Source: Solirubrobacteraceae bacterium (lineage in GTDB: Bacteria; Actinomycetota; Thermoleophilia; Solirubrobacterales; Solirubrobacteraceae). Taken from it: a stretch of DNA of 17,916 nt. This document shows positions 1 to 7,619 of the stretch, in pieces. The notes under the pieces are model-generated. The model searched no databases. It was given only the letters and a program-made list of their open reading frames with translations, and was not told where the DNA came from. The position numbers and the translations under genes are program-made. How positions within the stretch are numbered: position 1 is the stretch's first letter; each line of letters starts with the position of its first letter. The stretch is from the NCBI GenBank assembly GCA_017882405.1, contig JADGPO010000133.1, positions 1 to 17,916 of the forward strand, given 5' to 3'.

Positions 1-1165
1 CCAGCGAGAAGTCGGTCACCGGCCCCGCGAGGCTGACCACGATGCGTCGCATGCGGGTCTCGAAGTACGCCTCGCTGGTGTCCACGAACGCGTACGGGAA
101 GATGAACAACAGCCGTATCCCGGCGCGATTGGTGTGCCGACCGTAGTGCGCCAATGCCAGGCCATGGGCGAGCTCGTGCACGGCGACGATCAGAAAGCGC
201 CCGGCGATGAACACCGCGCCGCCGATCACCAGGCGGTGGGCCACGACCAGCGGCGTCCCGTAGCGGGCGCCCACCAGGTAGGCGAACACCACGATGCCGG
301 ACAGCGACAGCAGCGCCAGCCCGGTCACCGTCAGCGGCGAGAAGAAGAAGCGCCCCCAGCGCCGGTAGGCGTTCTCGAAGTAGTCGCCGAGACCGTCGAA
401 CGTCTTCTCCCGTGGCTTGAAGGCGCGGGCGAACACGCCGGGCTCGGGCTCCACCTGCGGTGTCGGGGCGATCCCCTCCAGCAGGCCGCGCTCGCCGAAG
501 TCGGCGAGCAGGCGGGCCAACCGCCCGGAGCCGGCCGGACCCAGGCGGCCGGTGGCCTCAGTCAGCAGCTCGGCGATCGTGCGCTGCCCGTCGAGCAGCT
601 CCAGCAGCTGCGCGTCGGCCTCGTCCATGCGCAGGAAAGCGCCGCCCTCCTTGAGGTCGCGCAGCACGTACGGCTTGTCGCCGGCCTCGGCCTCCACGCG
701 CTTGAGCGCCCATCCGGAGCGCAGTCGCGGCCGCAGCGCTCCGTCGGTCGCGCTCGAGGCGGCCGCGCGCAACCCCAGCGCCGTCGCGCCCACGGGGACG
801 ACGATGGTCGCGTTGGGACCGTCCTGTGACGGGGTCGACGCCGTGGGGGACGCAGCCGTCTCGCTCTCCACCCGCAGCACAACGTTGCCCAACTTGATCT
901 CCGAGCCTGGAGCGAGCGGCCGTGGCGCCGAGACCGGCTGGCCGGAGACGATCACCCCGAATCTCGAGCCCGCGTCCTCGATCATCGCCCCCTCGGGCCC
1001 GGTGGTGATGCGGGCATGCAGCCGCGACACGGTCCGATCGTCGAGCTTGACCGTCACGCCGTCCCCGCGGCCGATCGTGATCGCGTCCTGCAGCGGCAGC
1101 CTCACCCCGTCGGGGAGCACGAGCAGCAGACGCGCGGCCGTCGGCGTGGAGGCTATCTCAGCCAC
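1..1165 (-). CDS. FHA-PqqD-like-M50 site-2 protease family membrane protein (3' end outside window)
   Basis: The window holds 388 codons of this gene, and the C-terminus lies off the left edge. Residues ~13-99 form an FHA phosphothreonine-binding domain: Gly32-Arg33, Ser47 and His50 occupy the conserved GR...SxxH positions. A variable linker follows, then a PqqD/winged-helix-like segment at ~150-240. Hydrophobic helices lie at ~277-297 and ~311-329, and the second runs into HELAH at 330-334, the HExxH zinc site of M50 intramembrane metalloproteases. The second zinc-ligand motif of the family would be beyond the window. I place the start at GTG 1165, which overlaps the upstream stop codon, so translation is probably coupled. 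By family the protein cleaves membrane proteins within or near the bilayer. The FHA domain suggests phospho-dependent recruitment (inference). Its link to the injection system rests on operon position only. Confidence 0.85.
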   Translation of the reverse strand, partial: MAEIASTPTAARLLLVLPDGVRLPLQDAITIGRGDGVTVKLDDRTVSRLHARITTGPEGAMIEDAGSRFGVIVSGQPVSAPRPLAPGSEIKLGNVVLRVESETAASPTASTPSQDGPNATIVVPVGATALGLRAAASSATDGALRPRLRSGWALKRVEAEAGDKPYVLRDLKEGGAFLRMDEADAQLLELLDGQRTIAELLTEATGRLGPAGSGRLARLLADFGERGLLEGIAPTPQVEPEPGVFARAFKPREKTFDGLGDYFENAYRRWGRFFFSPLTVTGLALLSLSGIVVFAYLVGARYGTPLVVAHRLVIGGAVFIAGRFLIVAVHELAHGLALAHYGRHTNRAGIRLLFIFPYAFVDTSEAYFETRMRRIVVSLAGPVTDFSL

Positions 1166-3845
1166 TGCCGGCCACCGCCTGCCAGGCCGGATGCGCCCCG
1201 ATCGTCACAAGGGTCTGAGAGGCGCGCGCGTCTTTCGGATCGACGGCCACGATCGCACCGCTCGCGGTCGGTGAGCACAGGCCGGCCGGTTGCATCACCG
1301 CCAGCTGCTTGCCATCGGGCCGCCAGGCGACCTCGCACGCGCGGACCGGCAGCTGCTGGGCCGGGGTGGGGTTGAAGTTGCCTCGCGGGACGATGTACAG
1401 GAAGAAGTCCTGCTGACCGGCGTTGGAGACGAGCGCCATCTGCTTGCCGTTGGGAGAGAACGCCGCGGCGAACACGCCTTGACCAGGAACCGAGGCGTTG
1501 GTCTGCAGCGCGCCGTGACCCCAATTGGACGCCTGCGTGGAGAACGGCACGTTGCTGGTGAACGCCAGGATGCCGAAGTTCTTGCCGCCGTTGCGCGTGC
1601 CGAACACGAGAATCGCCGTGCCGTCCGGCGACCAGTCGACCTGTCCGCCTATGTCCCACCCGCCCGTCGAGGTGCAGTCGGGGTTGAGCGCGAACAGTCC
1701 AACCGTCGCAAAGCAGAGCTTGGTGTGCGTGCCGGTGCGCTGGACGAAGGCGATCATCCCCCGATTCTTGACCGACGGCGCGAACGACGGGTTGAGGTCC
1801 GCGAGGCCGGCCTGGGGCTGGGTCAGTTGAAACGGCTTGGCGCCCTTGGTGTTGGGCTGGAAGAGGACCAGCTGGCCGTCCTGCGAGTAGATGATATGGG
1901 TGCCGTCGGGACTCCAGGAGGCCTCCACTTGCGCGCCCTGGCCAGCGGGGACCGGCGCCACGGGCTTGAGCGTCGAGGGGTTGATCACATGCACCGCCGT
2001 GCCGTCGTCATAGGAGAGCTCGGGCGAGCCGCTGGAGATCAAAAGGTCGACGCGGGCCCCGGTCGCGACCTTCGCCCCCGCGGCCGGGATCGTGCCGGCG
2101 ACCTGGCCGATGGGCACGTTGGCCAGCTGCTTGACCGGCGTCGGCACGAGGCCCAGCCCGGACAGCTTGGTCGCCGCGGCCACCGGATCCCCGTTGAGCG
2201 CCGGGATCGCGATCGAGCCCTTGCCGGCCTGGGCGGCGACGGCCGCCTTGGAGGCCGCGCTCGAGGCGCCCGCCGCGGCGGCCGCGGCGCCGGTGGCGGC
2301 GGTCGCGGCCGCTCCCGCCTTGCCGGCCGCCGATCCCTTGGCGGCCCCGGTACCCGGGGCTCCGGCCAGGAACACCGCCACCGCGGTGCCGCTGGCGACC
2401 TTGGTGCCGGCCAGCGGCAGCTGTGAGGAGATCTTGCCGTTGGGATCGAGTGGCTGGGGCGAGACCGCGCCCAGCGCCAGGTGGGAGGCCAACAGCTTCT
2501 GCTGGGCGACGCCCGGTGTCGCCCCGACGATCGCGGGCACGCTGACCTGGCCGGTGCCGGTGTAGACGGCGACGGTGACGATCGCGCCCTTCTTGGCCTT
2601 GGTGCCGGCCGCCGGGCTCTGGTCGGCGATGCTTCCGGTGGGCTTTGTGGCGTCGACGACCGAGGTGGTCTTGGGCGACAGCTGCAGGCCCATCTTGTTG
2701 AGCAGCTTCTGCGCGGCGAACGCCGTCGTCTGGCCCTTGAGGTTGGGCACGACCGTCTGCTTGGGCAGCGACTTGATCACGAAGATGGCGGCCACGATCA
2801 GGATCGGGAGCACGATCGCCAGCCACCACGGCAGCCACGCCCTCTGCCGGTAGGTAGCCACCCGCGGCGGCTGGGCAACGTCCGAGCCGACAGGTGTGGC
2901 GGTCACCTGAAAGCGCCGGTCCGCGGCTCGCCCCAGCCAGATCTGCTTGGGCGGGAACACCGTGAACGGGCACTCGATCGCGTTGCCGGGCTCGATCGAG
3001 ACACTGGGCTCGGCGAAGCGAAACTCGCACTCGGCATCCGTGTCCTCGGCGGCGATCGCCATCGTCGCGCGCGCGTTGGCGCGGTTGCGGATCGTCAGCC
3101 GATAGCGCGCCTTCAGCCGACCCGAGGCGCGCTCGGGATGCAGTTCGGTGGCGATGTCGAAGTACGGCCCGATCGTCACGCTGGCGGGAGCCGCCGCCAC
3201 CTCGCCGCCGTAGCTGCGCGAGACGGCAACGACCTCCAGCGACCACGCCCGCGCCTGCGCCTGCGGCGTGCGCGGGGGGTGGATGTGGATCTGGACCTCC
3301 TGCTCGTAGGTCCCGGACGTCCCGTAGGGGACCAGGTAGGCGGTGGAGGGGGCGATCGTCCACCAGTCCTCGGGGATCCCGCGCACGCTCAGGTCGAAGT
3401 TGTCCACCACGTCTGACTGGTTGCGGATCAACCCCAGGATCGTCGCCCGCGCGCCGGGCTCGACGCTCACGGAGACGACCGCGGCCTCAGCTCCCTCGTC
3501 GCCGGGTAGGCGCAGCGTCAGCGCGGCCGCCCCGGGCGGGGGCTCAGCCGGCTGGGCGGGACCGGAGGCGCGTGCCGCGGGGGCGTGGCCGTTGGGCGTG
3601 GCGACCCCCCCGGCCCCGACCGCCCCGGCCTCGAGCGTCACGTTGGGATCGAGCGGCTCGGTGGGCGGCGCGGCGGCCGGCTCGCCTCCGGCCGCGGGCG
3701 CCGTGCCGTTGGCCGGCGGGGCGGCCTTCGAGGGGGCGGCCACCGCCTGGACGTGACTGGTCGGCTCCCAGCGCAGGTACTCGCCGCAGCTGCAGAAGTC
3801 CGATTCGTCGGGGTTCTCGCGCCCGCAGCTGCGACAGACCCTCAC
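1158..3845 (-). CDS. Zinc-ribbon / Ig-like / single-TM / triple-PASTA / TolB-type beta-propeller membrane protein
   Basis: This 895-residue protein has five visible parts. An N-terminal zinc ribbon has Cys4-x2-Cys7 and Cys18-x-Cys20. A Pro/Ala linker leads to Ig-like beta-rich segments at ~108-320 (NEW3/COG1470-like). One strong membrane helix spans ~337-358. PASTA repeats follow at ~364-428, ~433-494 and ~545-605, with an Ala-rich linker (495-543) before the third. From ~607 a propeller shows repeated SPDG-type turns (644-648, 738-742, 796-800, 841-845). No signal peptide is seen, so the N-terminus is probably cytosolic and PASTA plus propeller outside. PASTA domains bind peptidoglycan or muropeptides in other proteins. 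The GTG start overlaps the stop of the tail protein I gene by 4 nt (GTGA), so it is made together with baseplate parts. A role as envelope anchor or trigger of the particle is inference. Confidence 0.85.
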   Translation of the reverse strand: MRVCRSCGRENPDESDFCSCGEYLRWEPTSHVQAVAAPSKAAPPANGTAPAAGGEPAAAPPTEPLDPNVTLEAGAVGAGGVATPNGHAPAARASGPAQPAEPPPGAAALTLRLPGDEGAEAAVVSVSVEPGARATILGLIRNQSDVVDNFDLSVRGIPEDWWTIAPSTAYLVPYGTSGTYEQEVQIHIHPPRTPQAQARAWSLEVVAVSRSYGGEVAAAPASVTIGPYFDIATELHPERASGRLKARYRLTIRNRANARATMAIAAEDTDAECEFRFAEPSVSIEPGNAIECPFTVFPPKQIWLGRAADRRFQVTATPVGSDVAQPPRVATYRQRAWLPWWLAIVLPILIVAAIFVIKSLPKQTVVPNLKGQTTAFAAQKLLNKMGLQLSPKTTSVVDATKPTGSIADQSPAAGTKAKKGAIVTVAVYTGTGQVSVPAIVGATPGVAQQKLLASHLALGAVSPQPLDPNGKISSQLPLAGTKVASGTAVAVFLAGAPGTGAAKGSAAGKAGAAATAATGAAAAAAGASSAASKAAVAAQAGKGSIAIPALNGDPVAAATKLSGLGLVPTPVKQLANVPIGQVAGTIPAAGAKVATGARVDLLISSGSPELSYDDGTAVHVINPSTLKPVAPVPAGQGAQVEASWSPDGTHIIYSQDGQLVLFQPNTKGAKPFQLTQPQAGLADLNPSFAPSVKNRGMIAFVQRTGTHTKLCFATVGLFALNPDCTSTGGWDIGGQVDWSPDGTAILVFGTRNGGKNFGILAFTSNVPFSTQASNWGHGALQTNASVPGQGVFAAAFSPNGKQMALVSNAGQQDFFLYIVPRGNFNPTPAQQLPVRACEVAWRPDGKQLAVMQPAGLCSPTASGAIVAVDPKDARASQTLVTIGAHPAWQAVAGSG

Positions 3846-4495
3846 GAGTCACTCTTTCGAGCGGCCTTGACGCGCAGCCGGTAGGTGACGTGCGCCGGCT
3901 TGGCCTGGTCGATCAACCGCGCCACGGCCGCCAAGCGCGACTCCGACAGCGGCACGTCGCAATACACGACGAACCCCGGTTCGTTCGCCGGCTCCGCCTC
4001 CTCGTCGGCATCCAGCGACCAGGTGACCGAGCCGCTGTCCTGCACGCGGAACGGAACGCCGGGGAAGGCCAGCCCCAGGGCCAGCTCCAGGCCCTCACGC
4101 GTACCGCGCCGGCGCATCAGCTCGGGAGCCATGCGCACGATCATCCGCCGCTCCTCCCCGGAGCGGGCCTCGTCGTGCTCCAGGCCCAGCCAGCTGGTCA
4201 GCAGGTCCAGGACGTCGCGAGGCGCGTAGACGGGATCGAAGTGCTCGGGCAGGTTGTCCAGCGCGGCCACCAGCGGGTCGAGCAGCACCTCGAACGCGGA
4301 CACGAAGCGCATCCCGAAATCGCCCTCGCCGTAGATGCCGGGGAGGTTGTCGCGCAGCGACCGCCGGGCGGAGGCCGCGGGCGGGGCCGGCTCGGCCCCG
4401 ATCGCGCGTTCGATCTGCACGGTGCCGAAGCCCGCGCCCTTGAACGTCACGAACGGGGAGTTCTCGTTGTCCTCGTGATTTGCCAGATCGCTCAC
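3842..4495 (-). CDS. eCIS baseplate/tail protein I-like (TIGR02242, Afp12 type)
   Basis: The product is 217 residues. The core from ~47 (DNLPGIY), through FDPVYAP and WLGL, to an arginine-rich stretch ending in RRRGTREGLELAL, matches the P2 gpI/TIGR02242 tail protein family, which helps build the baseplate wedge together with gpJ. The gene lies directly downstream of the J-like gene, as afp12 follows afp11. The start is GTG at 4495; GAGGA just upstream overlaps the stop codon of the J-like gene and serves as ribosome site, with 8 nt between the two genes. An acidic N-terminal ~40 residues looks like a lineage-specific extension. The C-terminal half is beta-rich and acidic. Family assignment is confident from the motif pattern; the exact position in the baseplate is by analogy. 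Confidence 0.88.
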   Translation of the reverse strand: MSDLANHEDNENSPFVTFKGAGFGTVQIERAIGAEPAPPAASARRSLRDNLPGIYGEGDFGMRFVSAFEVLLDPLVAALDNLPEHFDPVYAPRDVLDLLTSWLGLEHDEARSGEERRMIVRMAPELMRRRGTREGLELALGLAFPGVPFRVQDSGSVTWSLDADEEAEPANEPGFVVYCDVPLSESRLAAVARLIDQAKPAHVTYRLRVKAARKSDS

Positions 4496-4503
4496 CCGGT
4501 TCC

Positions 4504-6396
4504 TCAGCGGTGGATCGCCTTGACGATGTGCTTGCCGGAGGCGATCAGCTCATCCGGCCCGAGGACCAAATGGCTTTCCGTGGGCTGCGGCGCCTGCTCC
4601 CCGGTGCGGATATCGGTCTCGTACATGCGAAGGATGTTCACGAACTCCACGCCCGGGATCCCGTAGACGATCCCGAACAGCTCTCCCTGGTTCAGTGCCC
4701 GCGCCAGCGGCCAGCCGTCTCCCGGACCCTCAGGTGAGCCACCGATCAGCGGATTCAGGTACACGTAGAGCGCGTGCTCGACGTCGTGCTGGACGCGCTC
4801 GAGATCGGCCAGCGGCGAGGCCCGCACATCGGCGACGACGCTCACCCCCCGGAGCCGCACCGGCGCCAGGCGCACGCTGCAGCCGAGCAGGCGATGCTCG
4901 TCCAGGGCCGCGGCGATGTCGGTCATCAGCTCCTCGTCGGGTACCAGCTCGTCGTACTCCAGCTGGCGATCGGCCGGCTGCAGGCGCGGCAGCACATGCA
5001 CGCGGATCGGACCCGACTCGGCGGGCGCAACACACACCGCGCGCGCCACCCGGGGCGAGGCGGCCATCGTGAGCGCCTCGAAGTCCTCGGCGGTGACGGC
5101 GCGCGAGCGAGCGCGGATCTCCAGCCGGCCCCGCTCCCGGGCCCCCTGCAACGACTCCCCATCGACCCCGCCGGTGGCGGCGGTCGGATTGGTGACGTTG
5201 GCGATGCCCGGCACGGGCGAGGTGAGGATCCGCAGCGCCCGCGGGGCCACGTTGCCGGCGCTGCCGCCGCCGTGGCGATAGGCGCTCAGCCGGATCGCCG
5301 AGCCGGCCACCGGGATCGCGCCGTAGCGCCGCCAGCCTCCATCGGGCTGGCGGATCGCGGGACCGAAGCGAACCTCTCCCCGCACGGCGTCGAGCACGAA
5401 GTGACGATCGGTCGGACCGGAGCGGGCGAAGGACTCGACCACCTGCCAGCCGACCCAGCTGCCGCTCCCGGGCTCGCGGACCTCGACCGTCTCACCCTCC
5501 ACCAGCGCCAGCACGGGCGCCAACTGAAGCCGGTAGGCGATCCCTGGGACGCCCTCGCAGGTGCCGATCAGCTCGCCGCGCACGCTCGCGCCGTGGCTGG
5601 CGGCGACCGACGCGCCGGCGATGGTGACCGCAACCCTGCCGGCGCGCGGCGGTGTGGAGTAGATAACGCGCTTGCCGTGAGGGTCGCGCTCGGTGATCCG
5701 GCAGCGCAGCCAGTGCAGCTCGCGGCCGTCAAGCCGAGCGGGCGCCGCGCCGTCGGGCACGTCCACCGTGATCGCGCCGCCGCCCATGGTGAAGCCGCCG
5801 GTGTCGTCGGAGATCACGTCGGTGGCCAGCCAGCGGCCATCGGAGCCCGAGGTCTCCCAGATAAGGGGCGGGGCTTCGGAGTCGACATCGGGCCCCTCGG
5901 CGCGTGAGCTCTCGATCTCCAGGCGCAGTGACAGGCCACCGATCGAGCGCTCGAAGCCGAGCATCAGCACCGCGTCATCGGGCGCCGTCCCCCCCGTCAC
6001 GGGCAGATCGCCGGCGTCGATCACCAGCTCGGCGATCGTCTCAAAGACGACTGCGTCCGAGCCCGCAGTACGGGCGGAGGCGACCTCGGTGCCGAGCGGG
6101 ACGGTGCCGCCCCCGCCGGGCTCGGCGAGCAGGAAACGCACTCGGGCCTCGGCACGCTGCGGTGCTGCCGGGCGGACGCCGACCAGCTCGAGCAGGCCGA
6201 ACTGGAGGCGCTCGGGGATCCGGTTGATGCGGTAGACGAGGATCTCCGTGAACCACGCGAACAGCTCGATCAGCGTGATCCCCGGATCGGAGACGTTGTG
6301 CTCGGTCCAGTCGGGCGAGTGGCGGACGATCCGGGTACGTGCCTCGCTGACCAGCTCCTGGAAGCGAACATCGTCGAGCAGGATCTGCGGTAGCAC
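4504..6396 (-). CDS. Baseplate J-like wedge protein (Afp11 type)
   Basis: The product is 630 residues. The N-terminus has the typical pattern PDWTEHNVSDPGITLIELFA followed by ILVYRINRIPE, which marks baseplate J-like proteins of eCIS and related tails. In the C-terminal half, GGSAGNVAP, then NPTAATGGVDGES, then SRAVTAEDFEAL give the conserved gpJ core. The length fits a single-domain wedge protein rather than the longest Afp11 forms. It forms the wedge that links spike and sheath at the baseplate and starts the contraction wave (family knowledge). The only start that fits the conserved N-terminus is GTG at 6396, because an in-frame TGA lies a few codons upstream; an AGGG motif sits ~7 nt before it. 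It is the first gene of the minus-strand operon and is divergent from the PAAR gene. Confidence 0.92.
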   Translation of the reverse strand: MLPQILLDDVRFQELVSEARTRIVRHSPDWTEHNVSDPGITLIELFAWFTEILVYRINRIPERLQFGLLELVGVRPAAPQRAEARVRFLLAEPGGGGTVPLGTEVASARTAGSDAVVFETIAELVIDAGDLPVTGGTAPDDAVLMLGFERSIGGLSLRLEIESSRAEGPDVDSEAPPLIWETSGSDGRWLATDVISDDTGGFTMGGGAITVDVPDGAAPARLDGRELHWLRCRITERDPHGKRVIYSTPPRAGRVAVTIAGASVAASHGASVRGELIGTCEGVPGIAYRLQLAPVLALVEGETVEVREPGSGSWVGWQVVESFARSGPTDRHFVLDAVRGEVRFGPAIRQPDGGWRRYGAIPVAGSAIRLSAYRHGGGSAGNVAPRALRILTSPVPGIANVTNPTAATGGVDGESLQGARERGRLEIRARSRAVTAEDFEALTMAASPRVARAVCVAPAESGPIRVHVLPRLQPADRQLEYDELVPDEELMTDIAAALDEHRLLGCSVRLAPVRLRGVSVVADVRASPLADLERVQHDVEHALYVYLNPLIGGSPEGPGDGWPLARALNQGELFGIVYGIPGVEFVNILRMYETDIRTGEQAPQPTESHLVLGPDELIASGKHIVKAIHR

Positions 6397-6419
6397 GGTC
6401 GCCCTACATCATCCTCGTC

Positions 6420-6434
6420 CCGCGGCGCCCGCGG
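6420..6434. promoter_or_regulatory. Inverted repeat in the divergent J-like/PAAR intergenic region
   Basis: CCGCGG, a 3-nt spacer, then CCGCGG again. Each arm is itself palindromic, so the site could bind a dimeric regulator or form a short hairpin. It lies between the GTG of the J-like gene and the -35-like element of the PAAR gene. No binding factor can be named, and in GC-rich DNA this may be chance. Confidence 0.3.
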
Positions 6435-6444
6435 AACGGTGTGA

Positions 6445-6473
6445 TTGAAACTGTGCAGCGGCGGGCGTAGAGT
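6445..6473 (+). promoter_or_regulatory. Probable sigma-70-type promoter of the PAAR gene, leaderless
   Basis: TTGAAA (6445-6450) and TAGAGT (6468-6473) are separated by exactly 17 nt. They match the housekeeping consensus at 5/6 and 4/6 positions. Transcription would be expected to begin around 6480, only 1-2 nt before the ATG at 6482, so the mRNA would be leaderless. This agrees with the absence of a Shine-Dalgarno site. Confidence 0.6.
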
Positions 6474-6480
6474 CGCCCGC
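6461..6480 (+). promoter_or_regulatory. Perfect 7-bp inverted repeat enclosing the -10 element
   Basis: GCGGGCG (6461-6467) and CGCCCGC (6474-6480) are perfect reverse complements flanking the 6-nt -10-like TAGAGT. As DNA this is a plausible operator over the promoter. If transcribed from farther upstream, the RNA would form a hairpin directly against the start codon at 6482. Confidence 0.45.
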
Positions 6481-6481
6481 G

Positions 6482-6880
6482 ATGCCGCCTCTGGTCAGCA
6501 CCGGCGCGATGATTACCTGCTCGTTCGCGATGCCGCCGGTGCCTGTACCACTGTCCGTGGTACCGATGGGGACTCCGGTCACCTGCGACACGCCGGCGGC
6601 CAACATCCAGGCGTTCGCCCCGATGGTGAACATCCCCACCTTCGGCGCCTGCGGGACGATGTCCAATCCCACCGTGGCCGCCGCGACCGCCGCCAAGCTG
6701 GGCGCGTTCACGCCGGCCCCGTGCATCCCCGTGACGACCGCACCATGGACCCCCGGGGCGACCAAGGTCATGGTCGACGGTCAACCGGCGCTGCATTCGG
6801 GGTGCACGACGATGTGCGCTTGGGGTGGCGTGATCACGATCTCCAGTCCCGGAAACAAGGGCACCGTCGAGGTCAACTGA
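6482..6880 (+). CDS. PAAR-like DUF4280 spike-tip protein (Afp10 role)
   Basis: The product is 132 residues. It has the DUF4280/PAAR-like layout: TGAMITCSFA near residue 7, conserved ANI and FGACGTMSNP in the middle, then CIPVT with PWTPG, and a C-terminal CAWGGVITI. PAAR-type proteins cap the VgrG-like spike with a sharp, usually metal-bearing beta cone that pierces the target membrane. Conserved Cys/His-type residues are present but I cannot assign the metal ligands. The ATG at 6482 has no ribosome site and sits 8 nt after a -10-like hexamer. It is divergent from the baseplate J gene and upstream of the DUF4157 and ATPase genes. Confidence 0.88.
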   Translation: MPPLVSTGAMITCSFAMPPVPVPLSVVPMGTPVTCDTPAANIQAFAPMVNIPTFGACGTMSNPTVAAATAAKLGAFTPAPCIPVTTAPWTPGATKVMVDGQPALHSGCTTMCAWGGVITISSPGNKGTVEVN

Positions 6881-7012
6881 CGCACGAGCCGTACCGGCGG
6901 GATGGCCGCCCCGTCGGCGAATGATCCCGGTCGCCCGCGTCCCCCGGACGTTGACGCTGTCCAGACCCCCGAGGTTAATGGATCACGGGGGATCGGTAAA
7001 GGACGCCAGACC

Positions 7013-7042
7013 TTGCGAGGGCACGGCAGCGAGGCGTATGCT
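7013..7042 (+). promoter_or_regulatory. Possible promoter of the DUF4157 gene, leaderless GTG start
   Basis: TTGCGA (7013-7018), an 18-nt spacer and TATGCT (7037-7042) match the consensus at 4/6 each. They are followed by 7 nt and then GTG at 7050. The geometry matches the PAAR and Afp16-like starts. The rest of the 169-nt gap (6881-7049) shows no other gene or strong terminator. Confidence 0.4.
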
Positions 7043-7049
7043 CGCGCCC

Positions 7050-7616
7050 GTGGACTCGGATGAGCTCCGGTCGGGACCGGAGGAGCGCCATCAACAACGC
7101 CCGGCGATCGCCGGCCCCGAGGGCTCTGCCCGCGCGCTGGAGCCATTCGCCGCGCTGACGCAGCTGGCCTCGACCGTGGGCAACCGCGGCTTTGGTCGCG
7201 CGGTGGCTCGGATGCGCGACGGCGAGGGAATCCTCCCGGGGGGACTGGTGCATCCCGACATCGAGTCGGCGATCGCCGCCGCCAGCGGTGGCGGGCGACC
7301 GCTGGACAGCGGCGTGGCCCATCACGTCGGCGACACGCTCGGCGACTCGCTGAGCGACGTGCGGGTTCACCACGACGACCACGCCGCGGCGCTGTCGCGG
7401 GCCGTGTCCGCGCGCGCGTTCACCGTGGGCCGCGACGTCTTCTTCGGCGCCGGCGAGTACCGACCGGGAACGCCGGGCGGTCGTGAGCTGCTCACCCACG
7501 AGCTCGCCCATGTCGTCCAGCAGCGCGGCGTCGCCGAGAGCGGGCCGCTGCGCGTCTCGCAACCCGGTGAGCCGCTCGAGCTCGAGGCCGACGCCGCCGC
7601 CCGTGGCCTGGAGTAG
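7050..7616 (+). CDS. DUF4157 eCIS-associated putative metallopeptidase
   Basis: The product is 188 residues from GTG 7050. The DUF4157 domain occupies roughly 75-185: ALSDVRVH-like text ('SLSDVRVHHDDHAAALS'), then ARAFTVGRDVFFGAGEY, then ELLTHELAHVVQQ with a complete HExxH at 150-154, and a final LEADAAARGLE. DUF4157 is a hallmark of eCIS loci and of proteins associated with them. Catalysis is implied by HELAH but not shown. N-terminally, LTQLASTVGNRGFGRAVARM (36-55) resembles the 'LQR.AGN.A' motif of eCIS-linked proteins. In-frame ATGs at 6921, 6978 and 7038 would give longer forms. I prefer 7050 because a promoter-like element lies just upstream and conserved sequence only begins later. The ATPase gene follows 3 nt after the stop codon. 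Confidence 0.82.
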   Translation: MDSDELRSGPEERHQQRPAIAGPEGSARALEPFAALTQLASTVGNRGFGRAVARMRDGEGILPGGLVHPDIESAIAAASGGGRPLDSGVAHHVGDTLGDSLSDVRVHHDDHAAALSRAVSARAFTVGRDVFFGAGEYRPGTPGGRELLTHELAHVVQQRGVAESGPLRVSQPGEPLELEADAAARGLE

Positions 7617-7619
7617 CGC

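Noticed and set aside
6921..7049. N-terminal extension of the DUF4157 protein from an upstream ATG
   Set aside because: The extension is not family-like and overlaps a promoter-like element; kept only as an alternative.
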